64,000 nucleotides of DNA, taken from contig NZ_NISJ01000002.1 of the NCBI RefSeq assembly GCF_002205635.1, positions 248,001-312,000 of the forward strand. Reading direction: 5' to 3'. Shown piece after piece: positions 34,026 through 42,687 of this stretch. Both the position numbers and the translations under genes were made by a program. This DNA comes from Sphingopyxis witflariensis (GTDB lineage Bacteria; Pseudomonadota; Alphaproteobacteria; Sphingomonadales; Sphingomonadaceae). Under the pieces are notes generated by a model. It saw only the letters and a list, made by a program, of their open reading frames with translations. It was not told the origin of the DNA and searched no databases. Every line of letters starts with the position of its first letter. Position 1 is the first letter of the stretch.

Positions 34026-35791
34026 GCGGCGCGGCACTCGGCATCACCCGGTCGATCCTTGGCCAGCCGTGGCATTGGCGCCGCGCGAGCGCCGACATGG
34101 CGTCCGAGAATCTGGCCCCCGACGATCTGGTCACCCAATTATTGCTCGCGCGCGGCGTGACGCGCGACGACCTTGAGCGCCAGCGCAACCCGACCTTGCG
34201 CGGTTTCATGCCCGACCCGTCGCTGTTCCGCGACATGGATGCCGCCGCGGCGCGGCTCGCCGATGCGGTCGAGCGCGGTGAGGCGGTAACGATCTTTGGC
34301 GATTATGACGTCGACGGCGCGACCTCGGCGGCTTTGCTCGTCCTGCTGCTGCGCGGGCTGGGGCTGCCTGCGGGCGCCTATATCCCCGACCGGTTGATGG
34401 AGGGCTATGGCCCGTCGGGCGCCGCGCTGGTCAAGATCGGCGAGGCCGGGTCGAAACTCGTCGTCACCGTCGATTGCGGTGCGCAAGCCTTTGAGGCAAT
34501 CGCCGAGGCGAACGCCGCGGGGGTCGAGGTGATCATCGTCGATCATCACCAGTGCGCCACGACGCTTCCGGCGGCCTTTGCTGTGGTGAACCCCAACAGG
34601 CTCGACGAAGTGCCTGATGCGGCGGCGCACGGCAATCTGGCGGCGGTTGGCGTCGCCTTCCTGCTCGGCGCGGCGCTGCTGCGCACTTTACGCGCCCGCG
34701 GCCATTTCGCGAGCCGCAGCGAACCCGCGCTGATCGAACTGCTCGACCTTGTCGCGCTGGGCACCGTCGCCGATGTCGCACGGCTCACCGGCTTCAACCG
34801 CGCTCTGGTGACGCAGGGGCTGAAGGTGATGGCGCGGCGCGGCAATATCGGGATGGCGGCGCTGATGGACGCGGCGCGGCTGACCAAGCCACCGAGCGCA
34901 AGCGACATGGGCTTCGCGCTCGGCCCGCGGATCAACGCGGGCGGGCGCGTCGGCAAATCGGACCTCGGCGTCCGCCTGCTCACCACCACCGACTCGCAGG
35001 AAGCGGCAGACATTTCGCAGGAACTCAACCGGTTGAACGAGGAAAGGCGCGCGATCGAGGCGGCGGTGCTCGAACAGGCGATCGAGGCGAGCGAGCGATG
35101 CGGCAATGCCCCGGTCGCGATCGTGTCGGGACAGGGCTGGCACCCCGGGGTGATCGGCATCGTCGCCGGGCGCCTCAAGGAACGGCTCCACCGTCCCGCG
35201 ATCGTCATCGCGGTCGATGAGGATGGCGTGGGCAAGGGGTCGGGCCGCTCGATCAGCGGCGTCGATCTGGGCGCCGCAATCCTCGCGGCGAAGGAAAGCG
35301 GCCTGCTCGTCGCGGGCGGCGGCCATGCGATGGCGGCGGGACTGACCGTCGCGGCGGACAAGATCGACGCGCTCGGCGCGTGGCTCAACGACCGGCTGGC
35401 GGCCGACGTCGAGCGCGCGAGCGGCGACAAGGCGCTGCTGATCGACGCGGTGCTCGCGCCGCGCGGGATTTCGCCGCTGTGGTGCGAAGCAATCGAGAGC
35501 GCGGGGCCCTATGGCGCCGGCTGGCCCGCGCCGCGCGTCGCGACCGGGCCGGTGCGAATCGTTGAAGCGGGGCTGGTCGGCACCGATCATGTCCGCCTGA
35601 TCGTATCGGGTGACGACGGCGGGCGGTTCAAGGCGATCGCCTTTCGCGCTGCGGAAACAGAATTGGGCCAGACGCTGCTCAACACGCGCGGGAATCGCAA
35701 GCTATGGCTCGCCGGACGCGCCAAGCGCGACGACTGGGGCAGCCGCCCCGCCGCCGAGCTTCATCTGGAGGACGCCGCCTGGGCCGATTAG
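34022..35791 (+). CDS. recJ: Single-stranded-DNA-specific exonuclease RecJ
   Basis: 589 residues. DHH-superfamily motifs: TIFGDYDVDGATSAALL (about 90-106), the VIIVDHHQ motif (about 172), then DHHA1 with GWHPGVIGIVAGRLKER and the GSGRSISGVDL and GGGHAMAAGL blocks, and a C-terminal OB-like part. 5'-3' exonuclease in recombination and repair. Translationally coupled to the upstream PH-domain gene. Last core gene before the tRNA-Glu and island 1. Confidence 0.95.
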   Translation: MSGAALGITRSILGQPWHWRRASADMASENLAPDDLVTQLLLARGVTRDDLERQRNPTLRGFMPDPSLFRDMDAAAARLADAVERGEAVTIFGDYDVDGATSAALLVLLLRGLGLPAGAYIPDRLMEGYGPSGAALVKIGEAGSKLVVTVDCGAQAFEAIAEANAAGVEVIIVDHHQCATTLPAAFAVVNPNRLDEVPDAAAHGNLAAVGVAFLLGAALLRTLRARGHFASRSEPALIELLDLVALGTVADVARLTGFNRALVTQGLKVMARRGNIGMAALMDAARLTKPPSASDMGFALGPRINAGGRVGKSDLGVRLLTTTDSQEAADISQELNRLNEERRAIEAAVLEQAIEASERCGNAPVAIVSGQGWHPGVIGIVAGRLKERLHRPAIVIAVDEDGVGKGSGRSISGVDLGAAILAAKESGLLVAGGGHAMAAGLTVAADKIDALGAWLNDRLAADVERASGDKALLIDAVLAPRGISPLWCEAIESAGPYGAGWPAPRVATGPVRIVEAGLVGTDHVRLIVSGDDGGRFKAIAFRAAETELGQTLLNTRGNRKLWLAGRAKRDDWGSRPAAELHLEDAAWAD

Positions 35792-35939
35792 AAAGGCACG
35801 AAAACCGCCCCGTCGCCCGCGTTTCCGGGGGCCGGAAAGGGCAAGCGCTTTGACATATGCAAGCTTCTTGAAAAGAGTGTCGAGAGAAGCCTTGACCGCA
35901 CCGACATGCCCGTCTAATGCGCCGCTTCACCGATCAGAC

Positions 35940-36015
35940 GGCCCCTTCGTCTAGCGGTCTAGGACGTCGCCCTTTCACGGCGAAAACACGGGTTCGAGTC
36001 CCGTAGGGGTCACCA
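35940..36015 (+). tRNA. tRNA-Glu (anticodon TTC)
   Basis: 76 bp with the CCA end encoded. Acceptor GGCCCCT pairs with AGGGGTC (one G-U pair), D arm GTCTAGCGGTCTAGGAC, anticodon arm TCGCC CTTTCAC GGCGA giving TTC, T arm ACGGG TTCGAGT CCCGT. Its last 17 bases are the attachment core of island 1, and insertion leaves the gene intact. Confidence 0.97.
35999..36015 (+). repeat. attL of island 1
   Basis: TCCCGTAGGGGTCACCA, the tRNA-Glu 3' end, repeated at 53653-53669. The distance to the integrase start (88 bp) and the matching right copy define island 1 as about 17.65 kb. Confidence 0.8.
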
Positions 36016-36090
36016 ACTTCTCAATGAAGGTTGGATTTCTGCCAAAATAACGCATTTCATCGACTTAACAGCCGCCTGGTGATACAAAAA

Positions 36091-36102
36091 GGTGGCACAA
36101 AG
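36091..36102 (+). repeat. GGTGGCACAAAG, left copy
   Basis: The 12-mer GGTGGCACAAAG, preceded by TGATACA a few bases earlier, occurs here and at 53581-53592, close to both ends of island 1. Likely an integrase arm-type binding site (inference). It lies over the integrase start, where integrase binding could repress its own gene. Confidence 0.55.
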
Positions 36103-38049
36103 ATGAGATTGCGCGTGGCTGGATTATGGCGTCATCCTAAGTCGAAAATGCTCTGGTTCCGCATGAGCGTGCCGGAGAGATACCGCGCGCGCGTCGGCAA
36201 GCGCGAATGGAAAGAGAGTCTCGGCACCAGTGTCGAGGCGGAGGCGCGGGCGCTGCATGCGCAAAAGCTCGTCGAAGTCCACGACCTCATGCGAAGGCTC
36301 GACGCTACTGATACTGTGGCCGTCGTCGACGAGGCGGACAAAATCGTCTCCGCCGGTTTCGATGCATTAGCCCGCTCGAACGTCAAGGCACACGAGATCG
36401 CTGCCGATTATGATCTGACGCGCGGGCTTGATCACGTTTGCTTCACCATGCTGAAGATGATGAGCTTCCGCGCTCGGCTGGACTGGGGCGGAAGCTACGC
36501 AGCTAAGGCGCAAGAAGAAGCGCTCGGTGAGGTGGACGAGGATCTCTGGCCGGTTGAGCAGCCCGACCCGGTGGGAGCCTTCCCCACGTTCGCGCACCGC
36601 GACGCCGTGACCATGAATATCGAGCTGTTCGAAAGCAATTCCGTGTTCAAGGGCGCTGCGTTTCGCGAAGTAGCCCGAGCTCATCTGTTGACACGCGACT
36701 GGAAAGCAGTGGAGATCGAGGCGAAGATCGTGGCGCAGGCCGCTGGCATTGTGTTAAAGCCGCGAGGGCCTTTGTTCGAGGCGGTGGCAGAACGCATCCT
36801 GCGCCGTTTAGCGGAGCACCGCTTCAGCCACTGGCCGACGGGCGTGGAGAAGGTTTTGCTGCCGATGATGACGGCAATGGCGAATCATCTGCCCACTCCA
36901 GCGAGCGCCGGGGCGTCCGCGCCAGCGCAAACCCTTAATGACGCTTTTGCGGCGTGGCAGCAGCGCAAGGGCATCAACCCAGAGCTTCCTGACAAGACCA
37001 GCGACGAATGGCAGGTTGCACTCGACCGATTCCGAGAGTTGACCGGCACCGATGACATCAGCGCCATTTCGCGCAAGATGGTTAAATCCTTCCTTGAGGA
37101 CGTGGCTCAATTGCCATCGCGCCCCAAAAAAGCGGTTGGAGAGCTGCCGTTGCGCGAACAGATCTCCGCCGCTCGCGCCGCGAAGCTTCCGACGCTGAGC
37201 CCGCCTACGGTTGGGAAACACCTCGCCGCAATCCGCTCTGTGCTGGAGGTCGCCTTCGACAAGGAATGGATCGGCAACAATCCCGCGGCTGGGCTGGCCG
37301 TCGCTGGAGCAAAGCACACTGGAACCGAGCGCGACCACTTCTCCGATGAAGACCTGCGAAAGATTTACACGGCGCCGTTGATGACCAACCCCGAAGCCTG
37401 CAGCGATACAATGTTCTGGATTCTCCTGCTTGCGCCTTTCCACGGTTCGCGGCCAGGCGAACATTGCAAGCTTAAGCCGCACGAAATTGTCCGCGAGGGA
37501 GAAGAATGGGTCATGCGCTTCCGCACCGACTCGAGACAGCGGCGCGTATCGGACGCTCTTGAGACGCGCCCGCGTCGGCAGAAGACCCTGCAGTCGGTGC
37601 GCGACGTGCCACTACACTGGATTGTCATCGAGGCCGGTTTCCTCGACTGGGTCGCGCTCCAAATACAGCGTGGCGAGCATTGGGTTTTTGGCGACCTTGA
37701 GGCGGACAAATATGGCGACCGCTACAAATACCTGTCGAGCGAGATCAACGACGCCATTCGCGCTGTTGGTATCGATGATCCTGACAAGGCATTTTACTCG
37801 ACGAGGCACAGCTGGAGGCGCGAGGGTCGTCGCAGGCGCGTGCCGGAGCACGATCTCGACCAGATGGCCGGCCATGCCTCCACCAATGTTGGCCGCAAAT
37901 ATGGCCAAGGGTCGCCAATCGATACTCTCAAGGAAAGCATCGACCGCTTCGAATTTCGTAGCGTGCCGTGGGACGCGGTGGTCGCCTGTGCTCACCAGCG
38001 TCTAATAAGGCTTGCTCGTAATACTCTGCCAGTGCCCGGAGATGTTTAG
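36103..38049 (+). CDS. Tyrosine recombinase (integrase) of island 1
   Basis: 648 residues from ATG 36103 (MRLRVAGLWRHPKSKMLWF), a start shared with the DUF6538 integrase N-terminus. A SAM-like core-binding domain lies at about 290-400. The catalytic domain holds Arg in FHGSRPGEHCKL, HxxR in STRHSWRR, His in MAGHAS and Tyr in NVGRKYGQG. It integrates the island at tRNA-Glu(TTC), whose end is 88 bp upstream. Longer than phage integrases, as usual for this island family. Confidence 0.92.
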   Translation: MRLRVAGLWRHPKSKMLWFRMSVPERYRARVGKREWKESLGTSVEAEARALHAQKLVEVHDLMRRLDATDTVAVVDEADKIVSAGFDALARSNVKAHEIAADYDLTRGLDHVCFTMLKMMSFRARLDWGGSYAAKAQEEALGEVDEDLWPVEQPDPVGAFPTFAHRDAVTMNIELFESNSVFKGAAFREVARAHLLTRDWKAVEIEAKIVAQAAGIVLKPRGPLFEAVAERILRRLAEHRFSHWPTGVEKVLLPMMTAMANHLPTPASAGASAPAQTLNDAFAAWQQRKGINPELPDKTSDEWQVALDRFRELTGTDDISAISRKMVKSFLEDVAQLPSRPKKAVGELPLREQISAARAAKLPTLSPPTVGKHLAAIRSVLEVAFDKEWIGNNPAAGLAVAGAKHTGTERDHFSDEDLRKIYTAPLMTNPEACSDTMFWILLLAPFHGSRPGEHCKLKPHEIVREGEEWVMRFRTDSRQRRVSDALETRPRRQKTLQSVRDVPLHWIVIEAGFLDWVALQIQRGEHWVFGDLEADKYGDRYKYLSSEINDAIRAVGIDDPDKAFYSTRHSWRREGRRRRVPEHDLDQMAGHASTNVGRKYGQGSPIDTLKESIDRFEFRSVPWDAVVACAHQRLIRLARNTLPVPGDV

Positions 38050-38654
38050 CCAACTTGCGACCGACGAATGTGCGGGAGGAAGACGGCATCTGGTATATCG
38101 CCATCGAGCGCGATCCGAAGCGCCAGCGCCTCGAGGAGGAAGCGGAGGGTAGGACGACCAAGCGGGTCAAGACCAGAACCAGCCTTCGAAACATCCCCGT
38201 CCACCGGCTGGCGGTGGAGGCTGGCTTCCTAAACCTGGTCGAACGGAACCGTGCCGTCGGTGCCGAGTGGATATTCGAAACGCTGCGAACCTATAAAAAG
38301 TATAACGATCGCGGCAAGAATATCTCGCGCAAGTTAATGGCCGCCATCCGGGGAGCTGACATCACCGACATTGAATATGTCTATCACTCGTTTCGGCACT
38401 CGCTGAAAGGCAAGCTGCGGGACGACCCCGAGACCAGGAGGAATTTTCCGACCTGCTGACCGGGCATTCGTTTTCTGTCGGCGTCGGCCGGAAATATGCA
38501 CGCGGCGCCGGCTTGAAGATCCTGTCTGAGGCGGGTCAGCTGACCGGTTTCAACGACGCCGCGATGCCAACATTGCAGAAACGCGGCGGCGGCGTTGGCG
38601 CCGGTTCCGCGGCAACCAAGCGATCTGGTTGGAAGGCGCACTGCTCAACTGGTA
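38050..38654 (+). pseudogene. Remnant of a second tyrosine recombinase
   Basis: A 5'-truncated and frameshifted integrase C-terminus. The first frame (to 38459) reads NIPVHRLAVEAGFLNLVERN ... VYHSFRHSLKGKLRDDPETRR with the HxxR motif. The second frame resumes EFSDLLTGHSFSVGVGRKYARGAGL with the His and the Tyr. The frames join near 38440. It resembles the neighbouring intact integrase in layout, so it is either a partial duplicate or a relic of an older island. Confidence 0.8.
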
Positions 38655-39080
38655 GATGCGGAATTCGCACCATTCAGGGATGGCGGCAGCAAGCGCTAGG
38701 TAATTGTCCTGCCGCCGGGCAGCATCCGCCAGAATACGCGTGACGGCGTCGCCCGCCCCCTCGGTATCAGCGACCAGCGTCGCTCCGAACAGCGGATTGG
38801 TGATCTCCACGGGCCGACCGGTGCGCGCTAGTATCCGCACCGGGTGTCGCGACGCACGCTGATATGCCAAGATAGCAGCGAGCCGCGTCTGGACGGAGGT
38901 GTCGGCGAGCCATGCGGCATTTGCGCCAAGCGATGAGACCAGCCGCGCGTCGTCATGACCGATCCGACCCACAAGAGCTGGTTCGAGAATAATAGGGAAG
39001 CCCGTAACGTCCGTAGCGAATGCGTCGATGCCGGCGGACTGTGAGGCATTGCCCCACCTACGAAGTGCTGATTCGTCCAT
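38550..39080 (-). CDS. Hypothetical island protein
   Basis: 176 residues, no recognised family. Ala-rich helical protein (ILAYQRASRHPVRILARTG, AGDAVTRILADAARRQDNYLALAAAI) with a very basic C-terminus (RNRRQRRRR). The last 35 codons lie antisense to the integrase remnant, so the C-terminus was probably created by that junction and the original protein may have been different. No signal peptide. Confidence 0.45.
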   Translation of the reverse strand: MDESALRRWGNASQSAGIDAFATDVTGFPIILEPALVGRIGHDDARLVSSLGANAAWLADTSVQTRLAAILAYQRASRHPVRILARTGRPVEITNPLFGATLVADTEGAGDAVTRILADAARRQDNYLALAAAIPEWCEFRIYQLSSAPSNQIAWLPRNRRQRRRRVSAMLASRRR

Positions 39081-39173
39081 GCAGGGGCCTTTCTGTCCAT
39101 ATCACGACGTCGGACATACTGATTTTAAATAATAGCATTGGCGATATTCATTCCGACGCCTATAATAGTATGT

Positions 39174-39482
39174 ATGGACGCCGCCGATACATTTCCAGAC
39201 CAGAAAGTCGACTCTCGCGTTTCGATATCGGATGCTGTGTTTGAGGCGCTCGGCACGGTCCTTGCTGCCGTTGGGTATATCCTCGATGGCGAGGCAATGC
39301 GCAGGCGAGGTGGTCCAGGAATGGCCCGTCGAATCACGTCGATAATTGCCTTGTTTGTCGCGTTCGTTGTCTCGTTGATCGTGCGGAAAAACGCGATTGC
39401 AACGCAAAGCTGGGCGACTGTCACGGCATCGCGAGCGCTTCGGCATCTTCGCTGCCCACCGCAATGCTGGGCAGCACCGTAA
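39174..39482 (+). CDS. Hypothetical small membrane protein
   Basis: 102 residues from ATG 39174 (MDAADTFPDQKVDSRVSISD). One clear membrane helix, SIIALFVAFVVSLIVRKN, with a possible amphipathic segment before it (ALGTVLAAVGYILDGEA). No family recognised. The ribosome-binding site is weak, so it could be a chance frame; the hydrophobic segment and start spacing argue for a gene. Confidence 0.4.
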   Translation: MDAADTFPDQKVDSRVSISDAVFEALGTVLAAVGYILDGEAMRRRGGPGMARRITSIIALFVAFVVSLIVRKNAIATQSWATVTASRALRHLRCPPQCWAAP

Positions 39483-39649
39483 CCGTTCTCGTCGACTAAC
39501 CGCGCCCGGCCGCCGCGTGGCGACCGCGCGCTGACGATGATGCGCGGCCGGCCACCATCCCGATAACCATGAACCTTCGACACCTGCGATATCGCGGGTA
39601 TCGAAGGTCTCGCAAGATGGCCCGGCTCGCGGAAAGCGAGTTCGGTATT

Positions 39650-40534
39650 ATGAAAAAGAGTAGTGACTGGGTCCGTCAGCCGGGCCTCGACAAAATGCTC
39701 GACCAGCTGGTCGAGGAGCGCGGCTGCACGCCCGCTGAACTGATCCCCTACGACGCAGCCAAGGCGCTCGACATCGAGCCCAGCGGCGAATTTTACAAGA
39801 AGGTGCGCGACTGGAAACAGCGCCGCGCCGCAGAGTGCGATACGCCGGTCATGGAGGTCCCGCCGCATGTGCAGGCGGAGTTCCGCAAGACGGTCGATCG
39901 CTTCACGGACGACGCGATGAACAGCTTCGTCCATGCGGTGCGCCTCATCGGTGGAGATTTCAATCGAACGACAATGCTCCGCGTGGCCGCTGCTGAGCGC
40001 CGTGCCGAGGATGCGCGGGCAGAGGCCGACAGCCTGCTCGATCAGTGGACGGCTGCGGAAGCCGAACGCGATGCCGCGCAGATTCGGGCAGCTGAACTTG
40101 TGCACGCACTCGCCGACGCGCAACGTCGCGAGGAAGCACTCATTGTCCGACTGGAGGAGCGCGATGCGTTGCTCAGGATGGTGAAGCTGACGACGGCCGA
40201 CGCTGCGGCAACGGTCATCGCGGATGAAGCGCCGCCGGTCGGTAGCATCGATGACAACCACGAAAGCTATCCCGGCGATGCCATGGTTGTCGACCCGTCC
40301 ACTACGCGTTCCAAGCACGACGGAGCGGAGCCCGACGTGATGGCGGGAGTCTCCGCTGACCCGACCAGGGTGGCGGACGAAGCCCCTTCTCTAAGCACAG
40401 TGTCCGAGAGGGACGAAGCCGAGATGGCTTCGACCAATCCGGTTGATCGCTGCCAAGGTGATCGGGTCGAGATGCCCTTCGCCGACCGCACCGGCGGCGA
40501 GCACGCGACCGACGGTGATCGCGATGCGGAATGA
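39650..40534 (+). CDS. KfrA-like DNA-binding protein with coiled coil
   Basis: 294 residues. The N-terminal part (about 10-75, PGLDKMLDQLVEERGCTPAE, YKKVRDWKQRRAAEC) resembles the helix-turn-helix of KfrA/plasmid replication-region proteins. A coiled coil follows (about 115-185, AAERRAEDARAEADSLLDQWTAAEAERDAAQIRAAELVH in part). The C-terminal 100 residues are acidic and disordered. KfrA proteins bind DNA and aid plasmid or island maintenance. ATG 39650 follows GGAAAGCGAG. A terminator follows at 40547. Confidence 0.75.
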   Translation: MKKSSDWVRQPGLDKMLDQLVEERGCTPAELIPYDAAKALDIEPSGEFYKKVRDWKQRRAAECDTPVMEVPPHVQAEFRKTVDRFTDDAMNSFVHAVRLIGGDFNRTTMLRVAAAERRAEDARAEADSLLDQWTAAEAERDAAQIRAAELVHALADAQRREEALIVRLEERDALLRMVKLTTADAAATVIADEAPPVGSIDDNHESYPGDAMVVDPSTTRSKHDGAEPDVMAGVSADPTRVADEAPSLSTVSERDEAEMASTNPVDRCQGDRVEMPFADRTGGEHATDGDRDAE

Positions 40535-40546
40535 TCGGATTTTTCA

Positions 40547-40573
40547 GTGCCGCCACCGTCATGGTGGCGGCAC
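40547..40573 (+). terminator. Rho-independent terminator after the KfrA-like gene
   Basis: Stem GTGCCGCCACC / GGTGGCGGCAC with loop GTCAT, followed by GCTTTTCC, 12 bp after the stop codon. Confidence 0.85.
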
Positions 40574-40623
40574 GCTTTTCCGTTTCACCCCTTTCTTCTT
40601 CGTCTTTCCCGTGGCGGGGAAAG

Positions 40624-40719
40624 ACACGCCCCATAGCGATGAGCGGTGGGGCGTAACGGGGGTTCAGGGGCACTCCCCTGACACGCCTTTTTTTGCGCAG
40701 CGAAAAAAGATGAGCGTGT
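40624..40719 (+). promoter_or_regulatory. Nested inverted repeats upstream of the Mob-like gene
   Basis: Three stems in a row: CGCCCCA / TGGGGCG (40627-40652), TCAGGGG / CCCCTGA around CACT (40664-40681), and ACACGCC with T7 paired to A6G and GCGTGT (40681-40719). The block ends about 45 bp before the Mob/Pre-like start. Possible terminator/operator or an ancestral oriT, where Mob/Pre enzymes normally nick (inference). Confidence 0.5.
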
Positions 40720-40765
40720 TATCCTTTTTTGGCCATCGGCCGCTCTTCAATACTTGGAGGGCGCA

Positions 40766-42640
40766 ATGAAAAAGAGCCCCGTCTCCGGTCTTGCCGGCGC
40801 CGTGAGAATTGACCGGCTCACTCTGCAGGGCATCACCAAAGCAGAAAACCATGGCAAGCGGCTGGACGAAAGCAGCAAGCGCCGGGTGATAAAAGACGCT
40901 CCCGCTGTAACCACCACAGGTTTAGACTTGTACGCCCTTTATGAAGAGCACATCGAAGGCGCGTTCGTTCCCAAGGCAGAGTGTCGAGCGCTTCACGTGC
41001 TCGTGCAATTCCCGACCGACTTGGTAGATGGAGATGATGCCAGTGGCATGCTTCGCCATGCTCGCCAGTTTGCAGAGCGGGTATTCGGTAATCGTGCCAT
41101 ATTCGCAGATCGCATCGATCGGGATGAGCAAGGGCAGCAAGTTGTCGACCTGTTCGTTGCACCAATCTATTTGAAGAAAACGAAACGCCAAGACAAAGTC
41201 GCCATCTCGACCACCAAGCATTTGAAGGCGCTGGCGGCGAAACATGGTTTTAATAAGACCACCTTGCGGAATGAAGGGCGCGCCTTGCAAACGGCATTCT
41301 TCGAGTATCTGCGCGATGAGATGCAGTTGGACGGCGTTGAGCGCGGTGAGCAAAAATGGTCCCTCGACCCCGATTGGAAAAGCCGCGAGCAGTTGCGCGA
41401 AGAAGAGCTGGAGAAGTTGAAGGCGGAGACCGAGAACGCGCTCGCCGAAGCTGCAGAAGCTCGGGCGGTAGCTTTAGCAGAAGTAGCTCGAGCTCAGGCC
41501 ATGCGTATCGAGGAGGCTGAGGCGGCGCATGACCGCCGATTGGCGCAACAGCAATCTGCCGAAAGGATGACAGTTGCATTGGCCAAAATGGAAGCGGCGA
41601 ATGCCCGCCTTAATGCCGAGCTGCAGGAAAAACTCGCGGCCGCAAAAGTGAAGGAGGCGGAGGCCGAACTGCAGGCTGAACGCTGGAGAGTTGAAAACCA
41701 AGCCGCCGAACGCGACCGTGCGAAAGCGGCCGCTATGATCCAGGCTGCAACGGACCAATCCCGACAGCTCGCAAACGACCGCACCCTCCACCAAGAGCAG
41801 ATTACCCTTCTGTCACGCTCCGCTGACGACAAGGAAGGCTTGCATCTTCAAATTGGGCGGCATCCTGTGTCTGATGCGGGCTTCGCCATGGATGAGCAGC
41901 ATATGTCGGCCATGGAACGGGATGCTTATAGAAAGCCTTGGCCGCCGGCGATTGCGGCGGTGGCTCGAGCTCTCGCCCGCGCTCTCGCAATCATCCGCGA
42001 CGCGGCGGCCAAGGTGTTCGAGCGAGAACGCGCCATCGCGAATCGCGAAACCCTCATGGCAACGGAACAAGCGGAGGCTAATCGGCGGTTGGAGGAACGC
42101 CGCGCCGCCCAGATGCATGAACACCGACTGGCGATGGAGGCTTTGGAAGTGCGTCAGGCAGCTGTCGATGCCGCACATGCTGACGCAGTCCGCTCGAGGG
42201 CAGATGCGGAAGCGCGGATCGAAAGAGCAACCATGCGCGAAAAGACAGCCTCGGCAAAGGCAGCCTTCAACGCTCGTTGGGGTCGCGCCTTGGTGGCAAT
42301 TGCGGACACGCCGAACGTAATTACTATTAACGAGGACGGGGTGGCCTCGTTCGATAAGCAGATTGCGAAGACTTTCGGTGAGGAGTTTGCCGACACCATG
42401 CCATCAAACCCGCCCGAGTGGGCCGAGAAGGGGCTCACGCGGGAACTCGAAATCGCCGAGCAACGCCACGTGCTGGCCGAGAGATACCGTCAGGCATCGA
42501 AGCAAGTCCAGCAGCTCGCAGCTTTGCTTGAGAAGGCTGGTTCCGTCCTCACGCCTCGCCAACAGCTTGTCGCTGAGGAGGTTCGACACGCCGTGGAAAA
42601 AGCAGCTGCGCTTTCGAACCGCCAAGTTCGCGACATGTAG
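40766..42640 (+). CDS. Mob/Pre (MobV)-like protein lacking the HUH histidines, long coiled coil
   Basis: 624 residues. Residues 1-150 resemble the Mob/Pre relaxase domain. Where active relaxases have a His-x-His-x-His-type strand before VPI, this one reads RDEQGQQVVDLFVAPIYLKK (about 118-137), so the metal-binding histidines are absent, and DNA nicking is unlikely. From about 205 to 510 it is a long Glu/Ala/Arg coiled coil with a short break around 375-405. ATG 40766 follows TTGGAGG. It may serve as a structural or DNA-binding partner rather than a relaxase. It is convergent with the exonuclease gene across a terminator. Confidence 0.7.
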   Translation: MKKSPVSGLAGAVRIDRLTLQGITKAENHGKRLDESSKRRVIKDAPAVTTTGLDLYALYEEHIEGAFVPKAECRALHVLVQFPTDLVDGDDASGMLRHARQFAERVFGNRAIFADRIDRDEQGQQVVDLFVAPIYLKKTKRQDKVAISTTKHLKALAAKHGFNKTTLRNEGRALQTAFFEYLRDEMQLDGVERGEQKWSLDPDWKSREQLREEELEKLKAETENALAEAAEARAVALAEVARAQAMRIEEAEAAHDRRLAQQQSAERMTVALAKMEAANARLNAELQEKLAAAKVKEAEAELQAERWRVENQAAERDRAKAAAMIQAATDQSRQLANDRTLHQEQITLLSRSADDKEGLHLQIGRHPVSDAGFAMDEQHMSAMERDAYRKPWPPAIAAVARALARALAIIRDAAAKVFERERAIANRETLMATEQAEANRRLEERRAAQMHEHRLAMEALEVRQAAVDAAHADAVRSRADAEARIERATMREKTASAKAAFNARWGRALVAIADTPNVITINEDGVASFDKQIAKTFGEEFADTMPSNPPEWAEKGLTRELEIAEQRHVLAERYRQASKQVQQLAALLEKAGSVLTPRQQLVAEEVRHAVEKAAALSNRQVRDM

Positions 42641-42650
42641 CCGAGTGAAT

Positions 42651-42682
42651 GACGGGGCGCCGCTCTGTAGCGGTGCCCCGTC
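42651..42682. terminator. Bidirectional terminator
   Basis: Stem GACGGGGC-GCCGCT / AGCGGT-GCCCCGTC with loop CTGT, between the convergent Mob-like and exonuclease genes. Confidence 0.8.
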
Positions 42683-42687
42683 GTCCT

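Noticed and set aside
39125..40318. 397-codon minus-strand frame
   Set aside because: Antisense to the KfrA-like gene and the small membrane protein; composition of a shadow frame.
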